DNA of 64,000 nucleotides from Clostridia bacterium (GTDB lineage Bacteria > Bacillota > Clostridia > Oscillospirales > CAG-272), in contig CAAGDE010000026.1 of the NCBI GenBank assembly GCA_900768535.1, positions 1 to 64,000 on the forward strand. Reading direction: 5' to 3'. Below the pieces are notes generated by a model, which did no database searches, was not told the DNA's origin, and saw only the letters and a program-made list of their open reading frames with translations. Below are positions 50,595-58,752 of the stretch, piece by piece; within the stretch, counting starts at the first letter, position 1, and every line of letters starts with the position of its first letter. Made by a program: the position numbers and the translations under genes.

Positions 50595-52982
50595 TTATTT
50601 CAGTTCCACCACCGTCACGCCGCCGTCACCCTCTCCGTACTGTCCCAGCCGGAAGTCCCTGACGCGTTTGTCCTTTTTCAGGTGCTGCCAAAGCGCGTTT
50701 TTCAAGGCACCGGTGCCCTTTCCGTGAATCAGGCGGACCTTTCCGAAGCCGGCAACCGTTGCCTCGTCCAGATATTTGTCCACCTCCTGCCAGCCCTCGT
50801 CACCCATCAGACCGCGCAGATCGATCTCATCGCGGAAATCGCGGTTGACCTCCACCCGGTAGCCGGCGGCGGGCGCGTGCCTGCCCTCCCGGACGATCTG
50901 CGGGGCATCGTCCAGCAGCTGCAGGTTCTCCTGTTTGGTGCGGGTCTTGAGAATGCCTGCCTGCACCAGGACGTTTCCGCTCCTGTCCGGCAGTTCCAGC
51001 ACCGTTCCCTCACTGCCGACATTGACCAGGTACACCCGGTCGCCCTTCCGGAGCGGTCGCGGCAGGACGTATTTCTCATCCTGCTTCCGCTCCTCCACCG
51101 GGTTGACCGCGTCGGCGTTCTTCCGCAGCTCTGCCCGCACCGCGCGCCGTGCCTCGTCCAAGCCCTCGCGCAGCCGATCCTTTTCCTGTGCCTTCTTCGC
51201 CTTTTCCAGCTGCGCAAAGATGAAATCACTGGAGGCTTTGGCGCTGTCCAGCATCTGCTGTGCTTTTTTCTGCTTCTGTTCGATCTCCCGCATGGCATCC
51301 TTACGCATCCGGGACAGCTCCGCCTCGGTTTCGGCGCGCCTGTGCTCGTACTCGGTGCGCAGGCGCTCTGCCTCGGCACGGTTGCGGTCTGCCTCCAGGC
51401 GCGACTGCTCCAGCCTGCCGATGACCTCCTCGAACTGCCTGTGATCGGTGCTGACGTGCTGCCGTGCCAGCTCGATGATCTCATGCGGCAGTCCCAGCTT
51501 TTCGGAAATGGCAAACGCATTGGATTTTCCCGGCGTGCCGATGATCAGCCGATAGGTCGGCTTGAGCGTTGCCACATCGAATTCGCAGGAGGCGTTCTGC
51601 ACCCCCGGCGTATTGAGCGCGTAGGTTTTCAGCTCGGTATAGTGCGTTGTCGCCACGCACATGGCGCCCGCCCGGCGGACCGATTCGATTACCGCCACCG
51701 CCAGCGCCGCGCCCTCCACCGGGTCGGTTCCCGCGCCAAGCTCGTCAAACAGGCAGAGCGACCGGTCATCGACCTGCTTCATGATCGACACGATGTTGAC
51801 CATATGCGAGGAGAAGGTGGACAGCGACTGCTCGATGCTCTGCTCGTCCCCGATATCCACGAGGATGCTCCGAAACACGCGCACCGACGAATCCGGATCT
51901 GCGGGAATGTGCAGTCCCGCCTGCGCCATGATGGAAAACAGCCCCAGCGTTTTGAGCGTCACGGTCTTACCGCCGGTGTTCGGTCCCGTGATAATCAGCG
52001 TGTCACAGCCGTCGCCCATGCGGATATCGGTCGGGACAACCGTCTCCTTCGGGATCAGCGGATGCCGTGCCCGGCGCAGATTGATCGCTCCGTCCTCGGT
52101 GATCTGCGGTGCGGCGCCGTTGATGCGGGACGAAAACTCCCCGCAGGCGAACCGGAACGCAAGCTCGGTGATGTTGAGGTAATCCAGCCGCAGGGATTCG
52201 GACGCCGTACTGACATCCGCCGACAGCGCAAACAGAATCCGCTCGATTTCATGCTCCTCCTTGGATTGGAGCATCCGCAATTCGTTGTTCGCCTCCACAA
52301 CCGCCATCGGTTCGACAAAGATGGTGGCGCCGGAGGAGGAGGTGTCGTGAATCAGCCCCTTGATCTCGTTCTTGCATTCCGCCTTGACCGGCACGACATA
52401 GCGCCCGTTCCGCGTGGTCACCAGATTCTCCTGGAGCGCCTTGGAATAGGAGCCGCTGATATAGTGCTGCAGGGTCTCCTTGATGCGGTTGTTGGTGTCG
52501 CGGATCTTACGGCGCAGCTCGGCAAGCTCGTGGCTTGCTTCATCGGCAATCATGTCCTCGGACAGGACGGAACGCGTAATCCGCTCCTCCAGCGTCCGGT
52601 TGCAGAGCAGTCTGCCGAAGATTTCGTCCAAGGAGGTCGCGAAAGTCCGGTTGGTTTTGTTATAATCGGTCAGCGCCCTGGCGGAACGGAGCAGGCGCGC
52701 CACGTCCAGCAGCTCGCGCGTGGAGAGCATGGCGCCCTTTTCGGCACGTTCGCAGGCGCCGGAGACGTCCCGCACGCTCCCGAACGGCGGCATTCCCTTG
52801 GCGTCCGTCAGTCTGCGGGCGTCGGTCGTCTGCTCCAGCCGGCGGGCTATGATCACCGGGTCATCGGAAGGGGTCAGGCACCGACACATCCCCTTTGCGC
52901 CCTCGGTTGCCGCGCAGGATGCAAGCAGATCGCGGATTTTGTCGAATTCCAGTGTGGTCAGGGTCTTTTCGGAAAAGCTCAT
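50595..52982 (-). CDS. mutS2: endonuclease MutS2
   Basis: A 795-residue MutS paralogue lacking the mismatch-recognition domain. It has a core and clamp from about 1-300, the ATPase with Walker A GPNTGGKTVTLKT, SLCLFDELGAGTDPVEGAAL (Walker B) and a long coiled coil (residues 500-620), then the C-terminal Smr nuclease domain (IDLRGLMGDEGWQEVDKYLD, RLIHGKGTGALKNAL). MutS2 suppresses recombination and rescues collided ribosomes in Bacillus. Its ATG overlaps the recO stop (ATGA). Confidence 0.95.
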   Translation of the reverse strand: MSFSEKTLTTLEFDKIRDLLASCAATEGAKGMCRCLTPSDDPVIIARRLEQTTDARRLTDAKGMPPFGSVRDVSGACERAEKGAMLSTRELLDVARLLRSARALTDYNKTNRTFATSLDEIFGRLLCNRTLEERITRSVLSEDMIADEASHELAELRRKIRDTNNRIKETLQHYISGSYSKALQENLVTTRNGRYVVPVKAECKNEIKGLIHDTSSSGATIFVEPMAVVEANNELRMLQSKEEHEIERILFALSADVSTASESLRLDYLNITELAFRFACGEFSSRINGAAPQITEDGAINLRRARHPLIPKETVVPTDIRMGDGCDTLIITGPNTGGKTVTLKTLGLFSIMAQAGLHIPADPDSSVRVFRSILVDIGDEQSIEQSLSTFSSHMVNIVSIMKQVDDRSLCLFDELGAGTDPVEGAALAVAVIESVRRAGAMCVATTHYTELKTYALNTPGVQNASCEFDVATLKPTYRLIIGTPGKSNAFAISEKLGLPHEIIELARQHVSTDHRQFEEVIGRLEQSRLEADRNRAEAERLRTEYEHRRAETEAELSRMRKDAMREIEQKQKKAQQMLDSAKASSDFIFAQLEKAKKAQEKDRLREGLDEARRAVRAELRKNADAVNPVEERKQDEKYVLPRPLRKGDRVYLVNVGSEGTVLELPDRSGNVLVQAGILKTRTKQENLQLLDDAPQIVREGRHAPAAGYRVEVNRDFRDEIDLRGLMGDEGWQEVDKYLDEATVAGFGKVRLIHGKGTGALKNALWQHLKKDKRVRDFRLGQYGEGDGGVTVVELK

Positions 52983-53794
52983 GTCTGATTCTGCCTCCGC
53001 ATGGTGTGATAAAAATTCAGCGCTTCAAAGCCGTGCCCGACGTGGGAGAGGATGTACGTCTCCGCCGCCTTTGCAAAAGCCGCAAGGTCTGCGGGATCCT
53101 TCAGTTCGAACGAAAGGATACGCTCCAGGGGTGCCGTCCTGCAGTAGCGGAATGCCGCCGTGACCGCCGGGGAGAGGATGCAGATAATCTCCGCCTCTCT
53201 CGGATCGTCCGCATACGGGTCGGCGGACGGCACAGTCTTCTGCCGGTGCGTCCAGCAGTCCCGGCACCACAGGGCACCGTTCATCACGTCCAGATAAAAC
53301 GGGTCGGAATCCCGCACGCCGCATCCGGAACATCCGGACAGCCCCGGCTCATATCCGGACAGCACTGCCGCACGGATTTCAAACGCGCCCTTGACCTGCT
53401 CCGGGGGACGGATGCCATAGGCGATTGCGTGCAGGGCGTTGAGCAGGAGCCGGAGCATTTCCCCCGCTTCCTCTCCCTCGTCCGTCAGCTCGCAGGTCAG
53501 CTCGCAGAGGTATGCGGCAAGGTTCATCCGATCCATGTCCATGGTCAGACCGTAAAACGGCTGGTATGCGGTGCCGTCCTTGAGAATATAACGGATTCCC
53601 CGGCGGTAAAACTCAAAATTGCCGTAGGTATACAGCTGGCTGACCGACAGCTGGGTGGAGCGGATGGCGCGGCTCCCCTTGGAAAGAATGGTAATCCGTC
53701 CCTTTTCGGCGGTCAGGACCGACAGATAGCGGTCATTTTCTCCCGCGTCCCAAACGCGCACCACCACGCCGTCTATGGATTCATGTACCGCCAT
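52979..53794 (-). CDS. recO: DNA repair protein RecO
   Basis: A 271-residue recombination mediator of the RecFOR pathway. It starts as an OB-fold (VVVRVWDAGENDRYLSVLTA, EKGRITILSKGSR) and has a zinc site (CSGCGV near 175 and CRDC near 205). The ATG at 53794 follows AAAGGAGGAG; a frame extending to 53890 runs through the double-hairpin repeat and is an artefact. It follows era in the cluster, as in many Firmicutes, but a repeat block separates the two. Confidence 0.9.
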   Translation of the reverse strand: MAVHESIDGVVVRVWDAGENDRYLSVLTAEKGRITILSKGSRAIRSTQLSVSQLYTYGNFEFYRRGIRYILKDGTAYQPFYGLTMDMDRMNLAAYLCELTCELTDEGEEAGEMLRLLLNALHAIAYGIRPPEQVKGAFEIRAAVLSGYEPGLSGCSGCGVRDSDPFYLDVMNGALWCRDCWTHRQKTVPSADPYADDPREAEIICILSPAVTAAFRYCRTAPLERILSFELKDPADLAAFAKAAETYILSHVGHGFEALNFYHTMRRQNQT

Positions 53795-53813
53795 GGGCTC
53801 CTCCTTTAAGGGT

Positions 53814-53887
53814 AAGACCTTGAGACGCTGTCTCAAACTCTGCTTAGCCCCTTCTTGTAAGAAGGGGCTAAGAACACCAAGAACTTT
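53814..53887 (-). repeat. copy of the double-hairpin repeat upstream of recO
   Basis: On the minus strand this reads AAAGTTCTTGGTGTTCTTAG, a hairpin TTAGCCCCTTCTT..AAGAAGGGGCTAA, then TTGAGACAGCGTCTCAAGG and TCTT. It ends 19 bases before the recO start, next to its ribosome binding site. Compared with 39001-39093, the second stem has GAGAC/GTCTC instead of GGGAC/GTCCC. Confidence 0.85.
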
Positions 53888-53942
53888 CACTGCAGGGATT
53901 TTTTTACGAAAATCAGGGGGTATTTTGTGCTTTATTGGGAAG

Positions 53943-54020
53943 CATTACGTGACTACGTTCGCCGATTTCGCCCTCATCCGGCGCTGGCGCACCACCTTCC
54001 CCACCCAGGGGGAAGGCTAC
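53943..54020 (-). repeat. GGATGAGGGCGAA-type palindromic repeat, copy A
   Basis: On the minus strand it has CCTTCCCCC...GGGGAAGG, GGTGCGCCAGCGCC, GGATGAGGGCGAAATCGGCG and CACGTAA. It is inverted relative to copies B and C; A and B form a large imperfect palindrome around 54021-54104. This repeat type is, as I recall, widespread in gut Clostridia, usually in intergenic DNA. Confidence 0.8.
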
Positions 54021-54104
54021 TGCGGCAGTCCATAATTGATTGGGACAGCGCCGATTGATAAGTGGAATTGAGAAGTAGGACATAAAAAACTTTGTACAGC
54101 CGAA

Positions 54105-54183
54105 AGAAGCCTTCCCCCGGGTGGGGAAGGTGGCGCGCCAGCGCCGGATGAGGGCGAAATCGGCGAGCGCAACCACGTAACAC
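54105..54183 (+). repeat. GGATGAGGGCGAA-type palindromic repeat, copy B
   Basis: GCCTTCCCCCGGGTGGGGAA, then GGTGGCGCGCCAGCGCC, GGATGAGGGCGAAATCGGCG and AACCACGTAACAC. Two internal hairpins (CTTCCCC/GGGGAAG and GGCGC/GCGCC). Confidence 0.8.
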
Positions 54184-54197
54184 AACCATCCACCGTA

Positions 54198-54268
54198 GCA
54201 GCCTTCCCCTTCGAGGGGGAAGGTGGCGCCGCAGGCGACGGATGAGGGCGAAACGGGCGAGCGCGCCA
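54198..54268 (+). repeat. GGATGAGGGCGAA-type palindromic repeat, copy C
   Basis: Same layout as copy B in direct orientation: GCCTTCCCCTTCGAGGGGGA, AGGTGGCGCCGCAGGCGAC, GGATGAGGGCGAAACGGGCG and AGCGCGCC, 15 bases after copy B ends. The CACGTAA end is missing. Confidence 0.8.
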
Positions 54269-54309
54269 TCGAAATTTCCACACCGATTCTGCCATCGACT
54301 GCATTTATA

Positions 54310-55191
54310 TTACTGCCTGTATCCGAAATCGCTGATTCCGCGGGCACTGTCGCGCCAGTTTTCCTTGACCTTTACCCACAGGTTGAGGTAGACCTTGGTT
54401 CCGGTCAGGGCTTCGAGATCCTGCCGGGCATAGGAGCCGATGCGCTTGAGCGTTTCGCCGTTCTTGCCGACCAGGATCCCCTTGTGGGACTCCTTTTCGC
54501 AGAAGATCTCCGCGCGGATGCGGGTCAGGCTGTCCTCTTCCTTGTATTCCTCAATGACAACCGCAATGCCGTGCGGGATTTCGCGGTCAACGGTGCGCAG
54601 AATCTTTTCCCGGATGATTTCGGACGCAAGCTGGCGCTGGGTCTGATCGGTGATCATATCCTCCTCAAAGATCCAGTCGCCCTCGTGCATAAAGTGCCGG
54701 CATTCGTCCAGCAGCTCGTCCACGTTCTTTCCGTTTTTTGCGGAGATCGGCACCACTGCCGCAAAGTCGTGGAGCGCCGCATATGCCGCAATGGTTTCCG
54801 CAATCTGCTCCCGGCGGCAGAGATCGACCTTGTTCAGCGCCAGGATTGCCGGAATCTCCGCGCGCTTGAGCCGGTCAATGACCCGCTCCTCCACATCGCC
54901 GGGACGAAACGCCGCATCCGCCACCAGAATGACCGCATCTCCGTCCTGCATGGAGCCGGTGGCAACCTTGACCATATAATCGCCGAGCGAATTTCTGGCG
55001 TTGAAGATGCCGGGCGTGTCGATGAAAACGAACTGATCCTCTCCGCGCGTTTCAATGCCGAGAATGCGCCCGCGTGTGGTCTGCGGCTTGGAGGACACAA
55101 TGGCGATTTTCTCGCCGAGGATGTTGTTCAGAAGGGTCGATTTCCCGACATTCGGGCGACCGACGATTGCAAAAAAGCCTGTACGTTTCAT
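54310..55191 (-). CDS. era: GTPase Era
   Basis: A 293-residue essential GTPase for 16S rRNA 3'-end maturation and 30S assembly. G1 GRPNVGKSTL, G3 DTPG, G4 NKVD, G5 SAK; the C-terminal KH domain has GILVGKNGETLKRIGSYARQ. I chose the ATG at 55191; a 44-residue upstream extension is not Era-like. It lies 16 bases after a small unknown gene. The repeat block lies just after its stop. Confidence 0.95.
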   Translation of the reverse strand: MKRTGFFAIVGRPNVGKSTLLNNILGEKIAIVSSKPQTTRGRILGIETRGEDQFVFIDTPGIFNARNSLGDYMVKVATGSMQDGDAVILVADAAFRPGDVEERVIDRLKRAEIPAILALNKVDLCRREQIAETIAAYAALHDFAAVVPISAKNGKNVDELLDECRHFMHEGDWIFEEDMITDQTQRQLASEIIREKILRTVDREIPHGIAVVIEEYKEEDSLTRIRAEIFCEKESHKGILVGKNGETLKRIGSYARQDLEALTGTKVYLNLWVKVKENWRDSARGISDFGYRQ

Positions 55192-55207
55192 GTGATTGTC
55201 CTGTTCC

Positions 55208-55654
55208 TTATTTTCCGAAGAATCCATTCGGATCCGATTGTTTGTCCAGAAGATCCAGCCGCTTGTCCGTTTGCACGTCCGTGACCTCGCAGAACGTGAT
55301 TCTGCCGCTTGCACGATCCTCATACGCCAGAAAAATGTAATGCCCGAACTGCGTGCTGAAGGTGTTTCCCCGATCCCCCTCGTTCCAGGTTCCGCGGTAG
55401 GTACGCAGGCGGGTCATGGTCAGGAGCGTCGGATCGTGGGCAAAGTCGATCATATTCTCCACCGACAGCTCCGGCAGCGCCTCGGACTGTTTTTTTTCGG
55501 CGCAGTCGCGGATGCGGAAGAAGCTGAGGGGACCGAAAAAGGCAAAAAAGACGACCATACAGACAAAAAAGGTGATGACCTTGACATTCCTGCCCGCAAA
55601 GCCCTCCGGACGGACTGCCTCGCCGTCAGCCGGACGTTTTTCTCCCGGGTTCAT
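55208..55654 (-). CDS. membrane protein of unknown function
   Basis: A 148-residue protein: a charged cytoplasmic start (residues 1-23), one membrane segment VKVITFFVCMVVFFAFFGPL (24-43), and an extracytoplasmic domain of about 105 residues (LSVENMIDFAHDPTLLTMTR, GHYIFLAYEDRASGRITFCE). I do not recognise it. It sits exactly between ybeY (overlapping by four bases) and era, the place where dgkA and cdd lie in Bacillus. Its place in the operon supports it being expressed. Confidence 0.6.
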   Translation of the reverse strand: MNPGEKRPADGEAVRPEGFAGRNVKVITFFVCMVVFFAFFGPLSFFRIRDCAEKKQSEALPELSVENMIDFAHDPTLLTMTRLRTYRGTWNEGDRGNTFSTQFGHYIFLAYEDRASGRITFCEVTDVQTDKRLDLLDKQSDPNGFFGK

Positions 55655-56154
55655 TGCGCACCGCCGACCGACAGTCCCATCCGATCCAGAATCTCGCGCT
55701 GGCGCCGCCGCATATCGGCTTCCTCCTCTCCGCCCGCCTCATGGTCGTACCCCAGCAGATGGAGCATGGAATGCACGGTCAGGAACGCCGCCTCGCGTTC
55801 GAAGCTGTGACCGTATTCTTCCGCCTGCAGCTTTGCCTGCTCCAGGGAGATGACAATGTCGCCCAGCATTCCCACCAGCTCGTCCACCGGCGGCTCGTCG
55901 CTCTCCCCCTCGTAGTCGAACAGCGGGAAGGACAGCACGTCGGTCGCGCGGTCGATGCTCCGGAATTTCCGGTTCAGCTCCCGGATGCCGGCATTGTCGG
56001 TAAAGGTGACCGACACCTCGACCGGATTTTCGTACTGCTCGTAGTCCAGCGTGGCTTCCACCGCGTGCCGGACCAGCATTTTCAGCTTGTAGCTGACCGG
56101 CAGAGCCGTCTGTTTGTTCTCAAAATCGATCTTGCAAAGCATTTTGCGTTCCAT
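55651..56154 (-). CDS. ybeY: endoribonuclease YbeY
   Basis: A 167-residue zinc-dependent RNase for 16S rRNA 3'-end processing and ribosome quality control. The motif HSMLHLLGYDH (His128, His132, His138) binds the metal; RSIDRATDVLSFPLF is the other family signature. The start at 56154 lies one base after the phoH stop, with AAAGGAAAC inside phoH. The neighbour order phoH-ybeY-era is classical. Confidence 0.95.
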   Translation of the reverse strand: MERKMLCKIDFENKQTALPVSYKLKMLVRHAVEATLDYEQYENPVEVSVTFTDNAGIRELNRKFRSIDRATDVLSFPLFDYEGESDEPPVDELVGMLGDIVISLEQAKLQAEEYGHSFEREAAFLTVHSMLHLLGYDHEAGGEEEADMRRRQREILDRMGLSVGGAQ

Positions 56155-56155
56155 A

Positions 56156-57214
56156 TCAATCCGTTTCCTTTCCGTGCCGCTCCGTCCGCCTGACCGCCCG
56201 GAACCGCTCCCCCGCCTTTTCGCGGTCGCTTTTTTCTTTCCTGATCTGTTCGCGGTCATACCGCTCGTATGCCTGAATGATCTTCTGCACCAGCCGGTGG
56301 CGCACCACATCGCGCTCGGTGAAATAGTGAATGCCGATGTCCCCAATGCCGGAGAGAATCTTCACCGCCGCCGCAAGTCCGCTCTTCTGCCCGCGCGGCA
56401 GGTCGGTCTGCGTCAGGTCGCCCGTTACCACCACCTTGGAGTTGAAGCCGAGGCGCGTGAGGAACATTTTCATCTGCTCCGGCGTGGCATTCTGCGCCTC
56501 GTCGAGAATGATGAAGGAATCGTCCAGCGTTCTGCCCCTCATGTATGCAAGCGGGGCAATCTCAATCACGCCCTTTTCCACCTGCTTCTGATAGTTCTCC
56601 ACGCCCATCATTTCGTACAGTGCGTCATACAGCGGGCGCAGGTAGGGGTCGATTTTGCTTTGCAGGTCGCCCGGCAGGAAGCCCAGCTTTTCCCCGGCTT
56701 CAATGGCGGGTCTTGTCAGAATGACGCGGCTGACCTGCTTTTCGCGGAGCGCCCGCACTGCCATGGCAACCGCCAGGAAGGTCTTTCCCGTGCCCGCAGG
56801 ACCGACGCCCAGGACGATGGTGTTCTTCCGGATGCTGTCCACATACTGCCGCTGTCCCACGGTTTTTGCTTTGATGGGCTTTCCCTTTGCCGTGACGCAG
56901 ATGCAGGCATCTCCCAGCGCCTCCAGCTCCGCGCCCTGTCCCGCCGTCACCATATCCATGGCATACTGCACCGACTGCTCGCTGAGCTCATCGGTCTTGC
57001 CGCAAAGCTCGTGCAGATAGGCAATGCACTGCGCGGCGGCATTGACGGCATCCGCGCTCTCCCCTTCAATAACGATCGCGTCTCCGCTGTCCCCTGCCCG
57101 GTTCCGCACCGTGACGTCGAACTGCTCCTCGATCATCCTTGCATTCCGGTCGAAGCCGCCGAAGATCTTTGCGGTCGCGTCCGGATGCTCCATATTCAGA
57201 ATTCTACGGTTCAT
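56156..57214 (-). CDS. PhoH-like ATPase
   Basis: A 352-residue protein of the PhoH/YbeZ family. Walker A is GVGPAGTGKTFLAVA near residue 137, then RPAIEAGEKLGFLPGDL, the Walker B FIILDEAQNATPEQMKMFLT, and VVTGDLTQTDLPRGQKSG. The first 110 residues form a KH-like RNA-binding region. The family is a partner of YbeY in RNA metabolism; its precise activity is not settled. The charged tail (EKSDREKAGERFRAVRRTER) is unusual. Confidence 0.9.
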   Translation of the reverse strand: MNRRILNMEHPDATAKIFGGFDRNARMIEEQFDVTVRNRAGDSGDAIVIEGESADAVNAAAQCIAYLHELCGKTDELSEQSVQYAMDMVTAGQGAELEALGDACICVTAKGKPIKAKTVGQRQYVDSIRKNTIVLGVGPAGTGKTFLAVAMAVRALREKQVSRVILTRPAIEAGEKLGFLPGDLQSKIDPYLRPLYDALYEMMGVENYQKQVEKGVIEIAPLAYMRGRTLDDSFIILDEAQNATPEQMKMFLTRLGFNSKVVVTGDLTQTDLPRGQKSGLAAAVKILSGIGDIGIHYFTERDVVRHRLVQKIIQAYERYDREQIRKEKSDREKAGERFRAVRRTERHGKETD

Positions 57215-57232
57215 CTGTATCCTTTCCGTTCC

Positions 57233-58399
57233 TCAGTCTGTCACATCAAATTCGACCTGCTCCGCGATGTCCTCAATACACAGAACCGTGCATTCCAGGA
57301 TGACCTTCTCATCGGTCAGGGTCATAACGGTCGTGCGGGAGAGCAGCTGCGCGTTTTCGGCAAGTGCACGGAGCTCCGCCTCCAGCCGGTCATACGCCAG
57401 CGTGGCGGCTTCCGTCTGCGTCCGCTCCACCGGCTCCTCCCGCCACAGTCTGCGGAGCTGTTTCCGGAAGGATAGCGGCAGATTGCGCAGGAAGGGCAGA
57501 TCGGGATGTGTTTCCGTTTCTATTATATCACAACTGACTGCCTCATTTCCAGTGTTTTCTGAAATTTTTCCCGTAAAAGCGAAAAAATTCAACCACACGT
57601 CACCTTTTTCCGTGGCATAATAGACCTTTTCGGTGTCCTGCAGGGGGATTTCCACCGTCAACTGATGCTCTGTCCTTGCCGTCACCCGTCCTGCGGCACG
57701 GGTAAAGCGGCATCCGATGTTCTCATTTTCGAAAATACCGCTGACCAGCAGGTCCCCGCGGCGGACCGCCTGCCCCGCCCGAACCACCGGATTGCCGCGG
57801 AACAGCTCAACCGTCTCAATCTGTCCGTCCGTCCGCGCGACAAGGTCTGCCGGGCGCAGCTGCTCCTCCCTGGGCGGCTTCACCTTTCTCTCCAGCACCT
57901 GCACCTTTGCAACCGTTCCCTCCATGTGAATCGAAATCCACGCAAGCCGGTCGGAGGCAAGCAGGACCCGGTTCTCCACTTCGCCCGCCGAAAAGCCGGG
58001 GAGATAGGAGCCGACGCCGAATCCGCTCTCCCCCAGCACCGCCGTCACCTCCGCCGCGCTCATCTCCCGGTTTCCCGTGACCCGGATATCCCACACGTAC
58101 AGCCGGGAAACGATCAGAAGCACCAGTGCCAGCACACCGCCCAGAATCAGACCGGGACGGCGCAGAATCCGTCCGGCAAGCAGAGGCAGTCCGCCGCGCC
58201 GCCCCTCGGAAAAGACCGCCTGCCCGCGCAGCCGGGGAAGGGATCGGGTGGCACAGAGCAGCCGGATCCCGCCCTCCGGATCGGTGTCAACTGCGGAAAA
58301 CGGCAGATCGAGCCGCAGGAACGCGTCCAGCAGTCCGGCGGCGTGCTCCGCATCGGCGGAAAGCTCCGTATATCCGGAAAGAAAGAGAATCGGATTCAT
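57233..58399 (-). CDS. yqfD: sporulation protein YqfD
   Basis: A 388-residue membrane protein of the stage IV/YqfD family (needed for spore formation under sigma-E control). One membrane segment sits at about residue 82-102 (PGLILGGVLALVLLIVSRLY), followed by VWDIRVTGN and a large outer domain (LAWISIHMEGTVAKVQVLER). Its ATG overlaps the yqfC stop (ATGA). Order yqfC-yqfD-phoH matches other spore formers. Confidence 0.9.
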   Translation of the reverse strand: MNPILFLSGYTELSADAEHAAGLLDAFLRLDLPFSAVDTDPEGGIRLLCATRSLPRLRGQAVFSEGRRGGLPLLAGRILRRPGLILGGVLALVLLIVSRLYVWDIRVTGNREMSAAEVTAVLGESGFGVGSYLPGFSAGEVENRVLLASDRLAWISIHMEGTVAKVQVLERKVKPPREEQLRPADLVARTDGQIETVELFRGNPVVRAGQAVRRGDLLVSGIFENENIGCRFTRAAGRVTARTEHQLTVEIPLQDTEKVYYATEKGDVWLNFFAFTGKISENTGNEAVSCDIIETETHPDLPFLRNLPLSFRKQLRRLWREEPVERTQTEAATLAYDRLEAELRALAENAQLLSRTTVMTLTDEKVILECTVLCIEDIAEQVEFDVTD

Positions 58400-58677
58400 C
58401 CCTTCACCCCCTCCGGCTCCTCAAAGGTCACCGAGCGGATCCTCCCCGTCAGCGTGGCGCACGCACAGGAAAAGGACACGCAGACAAGACCCTCTCCCCG
58501 CACCGCAAGCACCGATTTTTTCAGCTTCAGGCGGATGCACACCGAGGTGTAGGTCAGAATCCGCCGGCATCCCTGCGCCGCCACGCGCTCCTGCCCCCAC
58601 ACCGTCACGCTTTCCCCGTACGGAAAGATGCTCCGCGCCTCCGCCGCCGCGCGCGGCTTTCGTTTTTTGTTTTCCAT
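58396..58677 (-). CDS. yqfC: sporulation protein YqfC
   Basis: A 93-residue protein with the YqfC pattern (ESVTVWGQERVAAQGCRRIL, YTSVCIRLKLKKSVLAVRGE GLVCVSF). The ribosome binding site is GGGGGAGGCGG. A possible mother-cell promoter lies upstream, in the shared region with divergent ylbJ. It starts the long minus-strand cluster. Confidence 0.85.
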   Translation of the reverse strand: MENKKRKPRAAAEARSIFPYGESVTVWGQERVAAQGCRRILTYTSVCIRLKLKKSVLAVRGEGLVCVSFSCACATLTGRIRSVTFEEPEGVKG

Positions 58678-58752
58678 TCCGCCTCCCCCGGCATAATCCC
58701 CGCCGCAGATTCATAGTTTATACCACCATTCTATGCGTGGGAGGACGCAACC

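Larger units (their letters stand above)
53888..54309. other. gene-free repeat block between era and recO
   Basis: Apart from the repeats listed separately I see no gene here. Short frames across it are read through repeats. Confidence 0.7.

Noticed and set aside
50577..52988. 803-codon plus-strand frame
   Set aside because: It is fully antisense to mutS2, whose motifs are complete.
52979..53890. Longer recO start giving a peptide KVLGVLSPF...
   Set aside because: The extension is a translation of the double-hairpin repeat; the same peptide appears wherever the repeat is read. The ATG at 53794 has the real ribosome binding site.
53943..54268. Possible CRISPR array
   Set aside because: There are only three copies, one inverted, with internal hairpins and unequal spacing. 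No cas genes are near.
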